Assembly: GCF_000330725.2 (NCBI RefSeq) | Contig: NZ_AMZY02000003.1 | Coordinates: 124,001 to 188,000, forward strand | Source: Mariniradius saccharolyticus AK6 | GTDB taxonomy: Bacteria > Bacteroidota > Bacteroidia > Cytophagales > Cyclobacteriaceae | Direction of reading: 5' to 3' | Length of the DNA stretch: 64,000 bases | Part shown: in pieces, positions 20,528-30,019 of the stretch | How positions within the stretch are numbered: the stretch's first letter is position 1 | Layout: every line of letters starts with the position of its first letter | Made by a program: the position numbers and the translations under genes | The notes under the pieces: generated by a model | What the model was told of the DNA's origin: nothing | Database searches by the model: none | What the model saw: only the letters and a program-made list of their open reading frames with translations

Positions 20528-21481
20528 ATGAGCACTATGTATTTAAAATCTAGAATTCTTGTAACCATTTTGGGCATTTTTGCCCTTTTGGGTCTCAATT
20601 CCTGTTTGGACAATGACCTCTCTGTGGTTTCCGAAATCAATCAGGATTTCAGCAATATCACTGAAGTCGAAGTGGAAGGCGCATTTCTGGAAGTTTCCTA
20701 TGAAGGACAAGTTGGTAAACAGGATGTGACCTTAGATGCCCTCCTTCGTGCCAATTCGGATAATAAATTTGTCATTGAATTTGATGTCGAAGGTACGAGG
20801 CTCATCGTTCGGACCGTCAAAAAAGGCGGCACTTGGGGTAACTATCGTTCTGAAGGCTACATCAGGCTTACGGGACCTAAGTTGATGGAAGTAAACCTCA
20901 GTGCTGGATCTGGTTCATTGACAGCCAATAGCGTGGTCGGAACCGCGCCTCGATTCCTCGCAAGTTCGGGCAATATTCAAATTTCGGATATTACCGGCGA
21001 CGATATTTACATCAATAACAGTTCGGGGACAGTATCTGGGACGGATTTGGCAGGAAACGTCGGCGTAGTGATTTCTTCCGGGCGCATCAATATGCAGCGC
21101 ATAGACGGAAACGTGGAAGCGGAAGCTTCAAGTGGGGAAATCAAGCTGACCGACGTCAATGGCCAAGTAAATGCTGTGGTATCTTCCGGAAAAATAGAAT
21201 TGCAGCGGGTATTGAGTCTCGGGAAAGGTCATCTTTCCTCGGGTCAGCTATTTGCGACCGCAACAGGACTGGGGCCGAACACTGACTTGAAATCTTCTTC
21301 CGGAAATATTTATATCCAAACTGGAAGCCGCCTAAGTGATTTTAATTTCAACATAACTGCCGGAAGTGGCTTTGTGCGTGTCGGCGACAGCCAATCCTCC
21401 GGCAGTTTGGTGATCAACAATGGTTCTGCCCATACAGTCAGGGGAGAGGTGAGTTCTGGAAAAATCGAGATTGTCAATTAG
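20528..21481 (+). CDS. head GIN domain-containing lipoprotein (DUF2807)
   Basis: About 317 residues from the ATG at 20528; upstream in-frame starts add a non-signal-like tail. A lipoprotein signal ends LLGLNSC (Cys26). The mature protein opens [24 protein letters not shown], the start of the head GIN (putative auto-transporter adhesin) domain. It continues as a right-handed beta-helix-like series with repeated SSG turns, e.g. [16 protein letters not shown] and LSSGQLF. These proteins are exported and of unknown function. It is monocistronic and ends convergently with a YbjQ-family gene (4-bp overlap). Confidence 0.85.
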   Translation: MSTMYLKSRILVTILGIFALLGLNSCLDNDLSVVSEINQDFSNITEVEVEGAFLEVSYEGQVGKQDVTLDALLRANSDNKFVIEFDVEGTRLIVRTVKKGGTWGNYRSEGYIRLTGPKLMEVNLSAGSGSLTANSVVGTAPRFLASSGNIQISDITGDDIYINNSSGTVSGTDLAGNVGVVISSGRINMQRIDGNVEAEASSGEIKLTDVNGQVNAVVSSGKIELQRVLSLGKGHLSSGQLFATATGLGPNTDLKSSSGNIYIQTGSRLSDFNFNITAGSGFVRVGDSQSSGSLVINNGSAHTVRGEVSSGKIEIVN

Positions 21482-21801
21482 GATTTCTTTTCCACTTTGA
21501 CTGCGGTTCCGGCGGCCGTCACCATCAGCATTCCTTCGCGGATTGTCTCGTAATCCAAATCAATACCGATAATGGCGTTTGCACCGAAAGCTCTTGCCTG
21601 CATTTCCATCTCAGCCATCGCGGTGGCTTTTGCCTCCCTCAGGACACGCTCGTAGGCACCAGCCCTGCCACCGACAATGTCAGTGATGGTTGCGAAAAAA
21701 TCCTTGAAAACGTTGGCGCCGATAATGGTTTCGCCGGACACGATGCCCAAATAGGCAGTTACAGTGTAACCTTCTAAGCTATTAGTTGTGCTTACAATCA
21801 T
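21478..21801 (-). CDS. YbjQ family protein (DUF74, putative heavy-metal-binding)
   Basis: A 107-residue protein matching the YbjQ/UPF0145 family: it begins [29 protein letters not shown], has [19 protein letters not shown], and contains [13 protein letters not shown]. The family forms cytosolic pentamers; a metal-binding role has been suggested but not settled. It is a single gene, overlapping the convergent GIN-domain gene by 4 bp at the stop codons. Confidence 0.9.
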   Translation of the reverse strand: MIVSTTNSLEGYTVTAYLGIVSGETIIGANVFKDFFATITDIVGGRAGAYERVLREAKATAMAEMEMQARAFGANAIIGIDLDYETIREGMLMVTAAGTAVKVEKKS

Positions 21802-21888
21802 GGGTTATGGATTTAAGATGAAATAAATGATTTGAGTCTTTCTCGCTTGTTTGCAATGCAGATGCAATTTAACAATTGAATTGAAACA

Positions 21889-21920
21889 AAAAACCACGGT
21901 AGAATTAGCCGTGGTTTTTT
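21889..21920 (-). terminator. terminator of the amidohydrolase operon
   Basis: A stem of AAAAACCACGG with CCGTGGTTTTT closes on a ~9-nt loop and is followed on the minus strand by further T residues (TTTTTTGTTT). It begins three nt after the last amidohydrolase stop. Confidence 0.88.
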
Positions 21921-21923
21921 GTT

Positions 21924-23225
21924 TTAGTTCTTTTTCAGACCTGGAGACCTTTCGAGAAACTCTTGGTAAAGCTCGATATGCCTGCTGTTCATAGGGACTT
22001 TGTACCCATCTATGAATACGAAATTGATCTGGGTTTTGGTCTCAAACGGATCTCCGGTACAGACAAAGAGCGTGGCGTCCTTTCCGACTTCTATCGAGCC
22101 CAATTTGTCGGCAACACCAAAGACCTCTGCGGCGTTGATTGTCACGGCCTTTAGCGCATCTTCTTTGCCCATTCCATATGCCGCCGCAAATCCAGCGTTG
22201 AAGGGAAGGTTCCTGGTGTTTTCGGCGTCATTGGATCTGATGACGACTTTCACCCCAGCTTTGGCCATTTTTCCAGGATTGGTGTAGGCGGCATCATACC
22301 GATCGGATTGCCGGGTAGGGATCGACAGCATGGGACCAACGATGACCGGCAATTTTGCAGCAGCGATCTTGTCGGCTACCCTCCAACCTTCGGCCACGCC
22401 CGTGAGGATTGCCTTCACCTTTTTTGATTCGATCCATTTGATGGCGTTGACGATGTCATTGGCAGCATTTACTTCCACCAGCAAGGGAAGCTCGCCAGCT
22501 ATTACTTTGGCCAAATGCTCCATCTCAGGGTAATACTGTAAAGTCACACCGGATTTGGTAAGTTGGTGATAAGTAACGGCCCTGTCCCAAATTTCATTCA
22601 GGCTCTTTTCTGCCTTTTCTGCTTCCTTTTGGACTTCTTCTTCGCTTCTCCTGTCCCAAGTGCTTCTTCTTGCCGAGGAGGGGAAGTTGAGTATCACGCC
22701 CTTGAATCCAGCAAACATCTGGTCTGGCGTGTACCCGTTGAGGTTTATGAGGGCGGCGGTGCCCGGGAACAGACCTCCTGAGGGAACCGCTAGGGTAGTT
22801 GTTACACCACTGACCCTCGTGACCGGAATAGCCACCGAATTGGGATTCACCGCCACCAGTGCCTGCATGTTGGGAGTCACTTGCCCGATTTCGGCAAAAT
22901 CCTGGGTTTCGGGTATGGAGTTCACTTCGACAAGACCGAGTCTGCTTCCTCCGTCTATCATGCCAGGGTAAATGAATTTGCCTGTACAGTCAATGACTTC
23001 CGCATCTCCGGCAGCGATGTTTTTCCCCACTGCAAGGATTTTGCCTTGGTCCATCAGGACGCTGCCGTTTTCAATCACACCCTTCGTCACTGTTACGATG
23101 GTCGCATTTTGAAGAAGAAATTTGCCGTTTCTTGGTTTGACGAATTCCCCGTCAAATTGGGCCTTGGCCCAAAATGGTGACAGGCAAACCGCCAGGAGGA
23201 ATATCGATTTTATGATCCTTTTCAT
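21924..23225 (-). CDS. secreted amidohydrolase-like protein lacking the metal ligands
   Basis: This 433-residue protein has a signal peptide ending AKAQ and the amidohydrolase framework (LQNATIVTVTKG, GKFIYPGMID, and C-terminal INAAEVFGVADKLGSIEVGKDATLF). The expected HxH after the first strand is replaced: the site reads DGGSR (residues 91-95). The later metal histidines of the active paralogue are also not visible. It is therefore probably a pseudoenzyme or has a metal-independent role. It is the last of three tandem paralogues; the gap to the preceding one is 30 nt. Confidence 0.82.
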   Translation of the reverse strand: MKRIIKSIFLLAVCLSPFWAKAQFDGEFVKPRNGKFLLQNATIVTVTKGVIENGSVLMDQGKILAVGKNIAAGDAEVIDCTGKFIYPGMIDGGSRLGLVEVNSIPETQDFAEIGQVTPNMQALVAVNPNSVAIPVTRVSGVTTTLAVPSGGLFPGTAALINLNGYTPDQMFAGFKGVILNFPSSARRSTWDRRSEEEVQKEAEKAEKSLNEIWDRAVTYHQLTKSGVTLQYYPEMEHLAKVIAGELPLLVEVNAANDIVNAIKWIESKKVKAILTGVAEGWRVADKIAAAKLPVIVGPMLSIPTRQSDRYDAAYTNPGKMAKAGVKVVIRSNDAENTRNLPFNAGFAAAYGMGKEDALKAVTINAAEVFGVADKLGSIEVGKDATLFVCTGDPFETKTQINFVFIDGYKVPMNSRHIELYQEFLERSPGLKKN

Positions 23226-23255
23226 CTTTTTCAGTTTGAATCTCTGGGATATTTC

Positions 23256-24632
23256 TTAGTGCTCGTGTGTAAATAGGTTTCTGCCGAAGTTGGTGAAAAA
23301 GAAATCCACCCCATGCATGCAGCGGTGCTCATGCTCCTTCAGGTAAATCGGTTCCAAGGCCTCAGTTGCGGAGACTTTGAGCCTACGGTCATCCGAATCT
23401 TCGTTAACGTCGAAATATTTGACACCATCGACAAAGGTCATCTGTGGAATAGCGTACACGGATAGCGGATGTCCATCGAAAATCACCAAATCAGCCTGCT
23501 TTCCTTCCTCAATCGAACCAACCTTATCAGCGATACCGAGTTGCTTGGCGGGGTTGATGGTGATCAGCGCGAGCGTCTGCTCATCAGTCAATTGTCCATA
23601 ACGCTGTGCTTTCCCCGCCTCATGGTACAGGTGACGGATCAATTCGCCGGAATCGGAGTTGATGGAAGTGATGACATTGTTTTCCATCAGGATAGCGGCA
23701 TTGTAAGCCGTGGAGTAATAAACCTCAAACTTGTAAGCCCACCAGTCCGCAAAAACCGAAGCGCCCATCGTATATTCCGCCAGTTCAGGTGCGACTTTGA
23801 AGCCTTCATTCACATGTTGGAAGACGATTTTCGAAATGCCGAACTCCCGACAAACCTTGATCAGCATGTAGATTTCGTCCGCGCGGTAGGAGTGGCAGTG
23901 GATGATGACCTTGCCATCCAAGATATCCACCAGGGACTGTAACCGCTCACTGTAAGCTGGGGGGATCGGATTTGCACCTTTTTGCTTCAAGGCAGCATTA
24001 TAATCTTCCCAGGCTTTTTTGTATTGCAAAGCTTCATTGAAACCGTTTCTGATCACCGCTTCCACACCCATCCTCGTACGTGGTTGGATACCATTGCCAC
24101 GTCCGTGAACGCGGGTTGGATTTTCCCCCAAAGCAAATTTGATGGTCCTTGGAGCATCTGTCATGACCAAATCGCTCGGATTTCCGGAGCCGTACCTGTG
24201 TTTGAGTGTCACGCTTTGTCCTCCAATGGCATTTGCCGAACCGTGCAGCGCATGTGAAATGGTCACACCTCCTGCCAAGGCCCGGTACAGGCCAATGTCG
24301 TAAGGGTCAATCACATCAGACATGCGTACTTCGGAAGTGATTGGTGCCGTAGCTTCGTTGACAGCGTCCAATGCCACGTGGGAGTGCGCATCGATGATGC
24401 CTGGCATCAGGTACTTGCCGGTTGCATCGATCACTTGAATATTGGAAGCCTGAAGGTTCTTGCCGATTTTTTTGATGAGGCCGTTTTCGACCAAGACGTC
24501 TGTGTTTTCCAACGTTCCTTTGGTAACCGTTAGGACTGTTGCGTTTTTGATCAGCACTGATCCTTTTGGGGTTTGGGATTCAACCCTACCGAATCCAAAA
24601 ACCATCAGGGCCGCTATGATTATCTTTTTCAT
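23256..24632 (-). CDS. secreted amidohydrolase (imidazolonepropionase-like)
   Basis: About 458 residues from the ATG at 24632 (a TTG two codons upstream is the longer alternative). A signal peptide ends VESQ. The metal site is complete: HSH (His83, His85), HCHSYRADE, FQHVNEG, and the aspartate in INSDSGEL. The fold belongs to the amidohydrolase superfamily, imidazolonepropionase-related branch; the export signal argues for a periplasmic substrate such as a peptide or cyclic amide. It is the middle of three tandem paralogues and the only one with intact ligands, so it is likely the catalytic member. Confidence 0.87.
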   Translation of the reverse strand: MKKIIIAALMVFGFGRVESQTPKGSVLIKNATVLTVTKGTLENTDVLVENGLIKKIGKNLQASNIQVIDATGKYLMPGIIDAHSHVALDAVNEATAPITSEVRMSDVIDPYDIGLYRALAGGVTISHALHGSANAIGGQSVTLKHRYGSGNPSDLVMTDAPRTIKFALGENPTRVHGRGNGIQPRTRMGVEAVIRNGFNEALQYKKAWEDYNAALKQKGANPIPPAYSERLQSLVDILDGKVIIHCHSYRADEIYMLIKVCREFGISKIVFQHVNEGFKVAPELAEYTMGASVFADWWAYKFEVYYSTAYNAAILMENNVITSINSDSGELIRHLYHEAGKAQRYGQLTDEQTLALITINPAKQLGIADKVGSIEEGKQADLVIFDGHPLSVYAIPQMTFVDGVKYFDVNEDSDDRRLKVSATEALEPIYLKEHEHRCMHGVDFFFTNFGRNLFTHEH

Positions 24633-24644
24633 GTTCAAATGGGA

Positions 24645-26366
24645 TTAAAAGTTGGACTGGTTCGGTTTCTTGGTTGCCTTTAGTGGGAAGCTGCCGTAAT
24701 CCGTCAGTGAAAGATTGCCTGTAAATTGGGAGACATTCACTTCTCCGGAGACTTCGACGTCCAAGGACATCCCATTTGCCGCAACCCCAAAAGAAAAGCT
24801 CAAGGTGTTTCCGGACACGGTAATGTTCTTCATCTCAGAACTTGCCTTTCCTCCTCCAGAGGGGCTGTCGTAGGTGATAGTTCCTTTATACCCGTTGCCG
24901 TCGCGTTTGATATCCATGGTTCCGCCAGAACTACCGGCTGGAGTGTCCGATACATAATCCCATACGCCTTCGATTGACACCGTGCCATTTCCGCTACCGT
25001 TTGTTTTAGCCTCGTTGCCGTTTTTCTTCGGCTTGACTTCGTAGTCAAAAATATACCCATCGGCAACGACATGTTTTACTTGTGCATCCTCACTCAAGAT
25101 CGGGCCAGTCATGATTACCAAATTGGCGAGTTTGCCTTTTTCGATGGTTCCAGCAAATTTTCCGATGCCAAGGATATTGGCTGGATTAGTGGTCAACGCT
25201 GCCACAAGCCCATTCTCACTCAATCCGTTTGCAGTCATGATCCTTAGGTTTTTGAGCATGTCAGCACTTTTTGAGCCGAGCCCGGCAAATCCGAAGGGTA
25301 TCCCTGCCGCTTCCAGTTTGGCGGCTTGTTTGAGCATATTTTCGTAGGATTCCTGGATTCTTTTGGTGCGCTGCATCATTTCCTCAGACAGACCCTCGGT
25401 TTTTGCTTTGGTTATCTTATCCTCAGGTAGCTTCATGCTGAGCAGCACGGCAGCGTTGGCAGCTTTGATTTCACTGATCACATTATCGACTTCAGTGACT
25501 CCGGCAAGTACGACGCGGAAGCCCAGTTCTTTTTGGAGCGACAACACCCTTCTGACTTCAATATCCGATGAGGCTTCAAAGACCATTGGGATGTTTTTGT
25601 CGAGCACGGGATACATGGCTTCGGAAGTCTTGTTGATTTCTGGTCTTGCGAGTCCCGAAGTCGACGCAAATAGCCTGTTGTGCTTGGCAGATATTTCTGC
25701 GTTTTTATACACATCCCTGTATTTGGCCATGATGCCGAGTGGTGTTCCGGGATAAACGCCGTACCCCCGGCCGCCTCCCAAGGCCCGGAATCTCGCACTC
25801 ATACCGACTTGCGCGGCAATCACGTTGCTAGAGGAGCTGTGGCCAAAGGTCACGATAGCCGATTTGCCCGGAAGCATTCCGCCCTCAGGCACGATTTGGG
25901 CGATGGTCACGCCGTTTTTCCGCCAATCACCGATCTGCGAATTGTTTTTGTCGAAGTAGTCGAGGACATTCCTCCAAGGTGTGATGCCGGCTACCTCGTC
26001 AGTAGGCTTTGAGGGGTCCATATTTGCCGGTCGCTCTGCATCCGCAGGTTTACCGACACCGGCGCTACTGGCTCCATCGATGAATCCTGGGTAGATATAC
26101 AAGGAGTCCGCCAAAATCAACTGGGCATCCTTCGGAATCGAAATGTTGGTACCGACACTTTCGATAATCCCGTTCTTAATCAAAATGGTGGCTTTGGAAA
26201 GTGTTTTTCCCGGAGCAGTCGTTACGGTTGCATTTTGGATAGCATAGGTTCCTGTGACCCGCCGTTCACCCTTGGGGTCACTTTGCGCTACGAGGTCTTG
26301 CAATCCCAAAATGAAAGCGGCCATCACCAGCAACTTCACTTTCTTTCTGAATTGGGCATTTAGCAT
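24645..26366 (-). CDS. secreted amidohydrolase-like protein with C-terminal beta domain, metal ligands missing
   Basis: A 573-residue protein with a signal peptide ending LVAQ. The amidohydrolase core (YAIQNATVTTAPG, IYPGFID, GIGKFAGTIEKGKLANLVI) lacks HxH: the site reads DGASS (residues 97-101). After about residue 450 there is an Asn/Gly/Lys-rich linker and a separate ~110-residue domain starting EGVWDYVSD with a repeating beta pattern, resembling lipocalin-like domains. It is the first gene of the three-gene operon, 12 nt before the active paralogue. Its role may be binding or scaffolding. Confidence 0.82.
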   Translation of the reverse strand: MLNAQFRKKVKLLVMAAFILGLQDLVAQSDPKGERRVTGTYAIQNATVTTAPGKTLSKATILIKNGIIESVGTNISIPKDAQLILADSLYIYPGFIDGASSAGVGKPADAERPANMDPSKPTDEVAGITPWRNVLDYFDKNNSQIGDWRKNGVTIAQIVPEGGMLPGKSAIVTFGHSSSSNVIAAQVGMSARFRALGGGRGYGVYPGTPLGIMAKYRDVYKNAEISAKHNRLFASTSGLARPEINKTSEAMYPVLDKNIPMVFEASSDIEVRRVLSLQKELGFRVVLAGVTEVDNVISEIKAANAAVLLSMKLPEDKITKAKTEGLSEEMMQRTKRIQESYENMLKQAAKLEAAGIPFGFAGLGSKSADMLKNLRIMTANGLSENGLVAALTTNPANILGIGKFAGTIEKGKLANLVIMTGPILSEDAQVKHVVADGYIFDYEVKPKKNGNEAKTNGSGNGTVSIEGVWDYVSDTPAGSSGGTMDIKRDGNGYKGTITYDSPSGGGKASSEMKNITVSGNTLSFSFGVAANGMSLDVEVSGEVNVSQFTGNLSLTDYGSFPLKATKKPNQSNF

Positions 26367-26550
26367 ATATTTTCCTGAAATTTGGTTATTACAACATTTG
26401 GTAAACTACCAAAAGAAAATTTTTCAAAAAAATTTTTTTTACTCCAAAAGGCTGTGCTGGTTAAGAACGGCAAATAATTTTCTGCATAATGCATTTTCAA
26501 CGCGTTGTATTTTTTGTTAAAAAATTGGCAATTTTTCGAGGTTAGAGCGC

Positions 26551-26583
26551 CTTGTTTTTTACAATTTTTTACAATTATCTTTA
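26551..26583 (+). promoter_or_regulatory. candidate Bacteroidota-type promoter of the exopolysaccharide operon
   Basis: CTTG at 26551-26554 is followed after 21 nt by TATCTTTA at 26576-26583, one base off the TAnnTTTG box recognised by Bacteroidota primary sigma factor. The receiver gene starts 30 nt further on. The assignment rests on consensus and position alone. Confidence 0.4.
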
Positions 26584-26613
26584 ATCCGCTAAGTCACCCA
26601 AATCCATTTTATA

Positions 26614-26976
26614 ATGAAAAATATTCTTGTTATCGAAGATGACAAACTGATCTCTAGTTTGGTGCAGTTTCGTCTTAAAAAAGAAGGTTACAGTGTTACC
26701 ATGGTTGAGGACGGTATTTCCGGAATGGATGCCATCGACACCCAGGAAGCCGATTTGATTATCACGGACGTGATGATTCCCTACAAAAATGGGATCGAGA
26801 TCATCAACCATGCGAGAAAGGTCAACCCAAAAATTCCAATCATTGTATTGAGTTCTTTGGGTGAAGAGGAGAGCACCGTCATGGAAGCTTTCAATCTAGG
26901 TGTTTCGGATTTTGTGCCAAAACCATTCAATCCGAACGAGCTCGCTGTGCGTGTTCGGCGGCTGATCAACAACTAA
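26614..26976 (+). CDS. stand-alone response regulator receiver protein
   Basis: A 120-residue CheY-like receiver with no output domain. The acidic pair is in VIEDD, the phospho-acceptor is Asp52 (IITDVMIP), and the conserved Thr/Ser and Lys are in VLSS and FVPKPF. It is the first gene of a five-gene operon; the HEAT-repeat gene starts three nt after its stop. In this setting it probably relays a kinase signal to the synthesis machinery by protein contact rather than by DNA binding. No histidine kinase is encoded nearby. Confidence 0.92.
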   Translation: MKNILVIEDDKLISSLVQFRLKKEGYSVTMVEDGISGMDAIDTQEADLIITDVMIPYKNGIEIINHARKVNPKIPIIVLSSLGEEESTVMEAFNLGVSDFVPKPFNPNELAVRVRRLINN

Positions 26977-26979
26977 TAG

Positions 26980-28575
26980 ATGACCGGTTTCACCAAACGG
27001 CAAAAACTCTTCGCTTTTTTATTCCTTCACCAACTTCTCTTCAGCTTACCGTTTGGAATTTCACAGGCCCAAGTCCTTCACCAAGATTGGGTACAGGTGG
27101 ATTCTCTCTTACTCACGGGACAAGATATCCCCGGATTGGAATTTGTAATTGTTGCGGATTCCCTCTTCTTGCCAGCAGACAGTACCATTGTCCGATTTCA
27201 TAAGGACATTGCCCAACCCGGAAGGTGGTACTCAGACACACTTGGAAGTTATGTGGAGGCGAAAGCCTTGGAGCAGCATATTCCCAACGAAATGCGGGAC
27301 AGGGCGAGTATTGTCTACATTTTATTTAAAAAGGAATCAAATCCAGAAGCACTGCTGGAGTATCTCGACAACCTCATCCGCAATGAGCTTTTTGCACCAA
27401 GCGTAGCGGGCGACGGCGGAGAGTTGATGCTGCTGGCCAATAGAACGGCGTTCAAGCCTTTTTACCAGATACGGTTGAGGATTCTGAGTGACCTCAAAAT
27501 GATCGTGCTTCTTTTTTCACTGATCCTATTTTTTCTTGCTTCGGTGTTTCTTGTCGGATTCATGTTTTTTGTTAGGTCCAAAAAGAGGCGCACCGAGGTC
27601 ATGACACAGCGCTTCAAAAGTCTCTGCTACGAGCCGCTCTCCAATTTGCTGTTTGAATATGAGTTGGATGAACTGAAGGACTTCAGTGCTCAAAAAATCT
27701 GGGAATTTTTTCCCAATGCCCAAGCCGACAACCATCTTTTCAAGGATGTGATGATCCAGGAAATCATCAGCCTCAACAAAAACATGAAGGGGGACTTCAA
27801 GTCCAAATTGAAGCTAATCTACAGAAAGCTCAATCTCGTAGCCCACTCTTTCAAAAAACTTGAATCCTCACAGTGGGATATCGTTACCACGGGACTCGTG
27901 GAAATCAACGAAATGGATGTGCTCGAAGCAGCGCCCATCGTACAAAAATTCACCCACCACGAAAACTTTCATATTCGATCCCAAGCCGTCGCGACTTATT
28001 TGAACATTTCCAACGACATGACCCTGCAGGTATTGGTCCATCAAACCTTTCCCTTGTCAAGGTGGCAGCAGATGACCTATTTCAGGATTATCCGTTTTTT
28101 GACCAACCAGGGCACCAAGGTGCAAGTGGAGCGGCTTTTTGATTCTTACAATGAGTCCGTACGGATATTTGGCTACAGGATTGTACGATACCTTGGCTTG
28201 GTGGACCGATTGGAAATCCTCAAAGAAAAATATCCGAATGCCAGCAGGGATGAAAAGATCGAAATCCTGAAATGTTTTGACGTTTTCAGCTTCACGGACG
28301 CCATTGAGCACGTCCACCAGGATATCTACACCGAGGACAAAGACCTCTATGTCGCTGCGGTGAAAGTGTTGCAAAATATCGGAACGGTTATTTCCCAAAC
28401 CATCCTCATCGAGCGGATTGAGCATTTGGTTGATTTCGATTGTCTCAAGGCCACATTGGAGGCATTGAAAGCGATGAATCCCGTACTGGTAGAAAAGGAA
28501 TTGGAATCTTCACTCAAGGAAGAAATCCGTCAAATGCTTGCTCACCTCCAAGACCCCATTTTGTGCGATGTATAA
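26980..28575 (+). CDS. membrane protein with periplasmic N-domain and cytosolic HEAT-like repeats
   Basis: This 531-residue protein has a signal sequence (to about residue 30), a ~135-residue periplasmic part, one transmembrane helix at 173-198 followed by SKKRR, and a large cytosolic region. The latter is all-helical with repeated units (e.g. HENFHIRSQAVATYLNI, YNESVRIFGYRIVRYLG, DLYVAAVKVLQNIG) typical of HEAT-like scaffolds. It overlaps the downstream glycosyltransferase gene by 8 bp. Topology suggests it joins a periplasmic signal to the cytosolic receiver or synthase. The family has no assigned function that I recognise. Confidence 0.75.
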   Translation: MTGFTKRQKLFAFLFLHQLLFSLPFGISQAQVLHQDWVQVDSLLLTGQDIPGLEFVIVADSLFLPADSTIVRFHKDIAQPGRWYSDTLGSYVEAKALEQHIPNEMRDRASIVYILFKKESNPEALLEYLDNLIRNELFAPSVAGDGGELMLLANRTAFKPFYQIRLRILSDLKMIVLLFSLILFFLASVFLVGFMFFVRSKKRRTEVMTQRFKSLCYEPLSNLLFEYELDELKDFSAQKIWEFFPNAQADNHLFKDVMIQEIISLNKNMKGDFKSKLKLIYRKLNLVAHSFKKLESSQWDIVTTGLVEINEMDVLEAAPIVQKFTHHENFHIRSQAVATYLNISNDMTLQVLVHQTFPLSRWQQMTYFRIIRFLTNQGTKVQVERLFDSYNESVRIFGYRIVRYLGLVDRLEILKEKYPNASRDEKIEILKCFDVFSFTDAIEHVHQDIYTEDKDLYVAAVKVLQNIGTVISQTILIERIEHLVDFDCLKATLEALKAMNPVLVEKELESSLKEEIRQMLAHLQDPILCDV

Positions 28576-30019
28576 CCTGCTGTTTGACCTATTTGTGGAT
28601 GTGATGGGGATTATTTTTCTCCTCTACAGCTTGTCGATCATCATGATCTACCTCACCATGACGGTGCTTTCCACTTTGGAAATGCGGGATCATTTGAAAA
28701 AAAATAAGTTTGCCGACTACAAGGATGTCATCACCAGTCCGGTGGCGCCAGGAATCTCTATCATTGCGCCGGCCTACAACGAGGGCAAAAACATCGTGCA
28801 AAACACCAAGAGCCTCATGACGTTGCACTACAGCAAGTATGAGGTAATCATCGTCAATGACGGTTCCAAGGATGATACCCTGGATCGGATGATCGAGAGC
28901 TTTGATATGGTCAAGACCAATTTTGCTTACAACCATGCCATCGAGACAAAGGACATTCGCGGGATTTATAAATCCACCAACCGCTCCTTTGCCAAGCTGA
29001 CGCTTATTGACAAGGAAAACGGCGGAAAGGCAGATGCGCTGAATGCAGGCATCAACATCGCCCAACAGGAGATCTTGGCATGTATCGATGTCGATTGCAT
29101 CCTGTCAAGTGATTCGCTGACACGGATGGTGCGACCATTTATGGAGGAGATCAACAGGAAGGTGATTGCCGTGGGTGGTGTCATTGGTGTTGCAAACAAT
29201 TGTGATGTAAAGGATGGTACGGTAACCAAATACCGCGTTCCGGATTCACTGATGGGAAGATTTCAGGTTGTCGAATACCTCCGGGCATTTCTCATGGGCC
29301 GGATGGCTTGGACAAGAATCAACGGCCTCATGTTGATTTCAGGGGCATTTGGACTTTTCAATAGGGAATTGGTACTCAAGGTTGGGGGATATTTTCCCAA
29401 AACCGTAGGGGAGGATATGGAATTGGTCGTCAGGATGCGTCGCTACATGGCGGAGCAAAAAATCCCCTACAAAGTAGCCTTTGTCCCCGATCCCCTTTGC
29501 TGGACGGAGGTACCGGAGTCAGCACTGATATTGGGTCGGCAACGAAACCGCTGGATGCGCGGTACAATCGAGACCCTACAGCTCCATCAGCAAGTGCGAC
29601 TCAACCCGAAATATGGTGTGATGGGCATGGTTTCCTATCCGTTTTGGTCATTTTTCGAAAAGATGGCTCCGATTTTTGAATTCATGGGTTTGATTTATAC
29701 CATTATCATGGTCATCAGCGGCGATATCAGTGCTGTATATTTTATCGCCCTTTTTGTCCTCATTTATTGCTTTTCGATCATGATTTCCTCATTCAGCATT
29801 TTGTATGAGGAGATCGCATACAACAATTACAAGGACAAAGGAGATCTCAAAAAACTCCTTACGACGATCATGTTGGAGCCATTTCTTATCCATCCAAGGA
29901 TCGTTTGGTGGGGACTAAAGGGACATTACCACTTTATCAAAGGCAAAGGCGGCTGGGGCGAAATGATACGCACGGGATTTAGGAAGGCAACCGATAGACA
30001 AAATGTAAGCAATGCATAA
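28568..30019 (+). CDS. processive family-2 glycosyltransferase (PgaC/BcsA-like polysaccharide synthase)
   Basis: About 483 residues from the ATG at 28568; a TTG further upstream is less likely. One N-terminal helix (8-32) precedes the GT-A domain, and three or more C-terminal helices follow (about 360-430). The processive signature is complete: Asp in IIVNDGS (Asp98), DVD in ACIDVDC, the GED motif, and QRNRW in RQRNRWMRG. Such enzymes polymerise a sugar nucleotide and export the chain through the membrane. There is no PilZ domain. The gene overlaps its neighbours on both sides by 8 bp. The sugar cannot be predicted. Confidence 0.88.
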   Translation: MYNLLFDLFVDVMGIIFLLYSLSIIMIYLTMTVLSTLEMRDHLKKNKFADYKDVITSPVAPGISIIAPAYNEGKNIVQNTKSLMTLHYSKYEVIIVNDGSKDDTLDRMIESFDMVKTNFAYNHAIETKDIRGIYKSTNRSFAKLTLIDKENGGKADALNAGINIAQQEILACIDVDCILSSDSLTRMVRPFMEEINRKVIAVGGVIGVANNCDVKDGTVTKYRVPDSLMGRFQVVEYLRAFLMGRMAWTRINGLMLISGAFGLFNRELVLKVGGYFPKTVGEDMELVVRMRRYMAEQKIPYKVAFVPDPLCWTEVPESALILGRQRNRWMRGTIETLQLHQQVRLNPKYGVMGMVSYPFWSFFEKMAPIFEFMGLIYTIIMVISGDISAVYFIALFVLIYCFSIMISSFSILYEEIAYNNYKDKGDLKKLLTTIMLEPFLIHPRIVWWGLKGHYHFIKGKGGWGEMIRTGFRKATDRQNVSNA

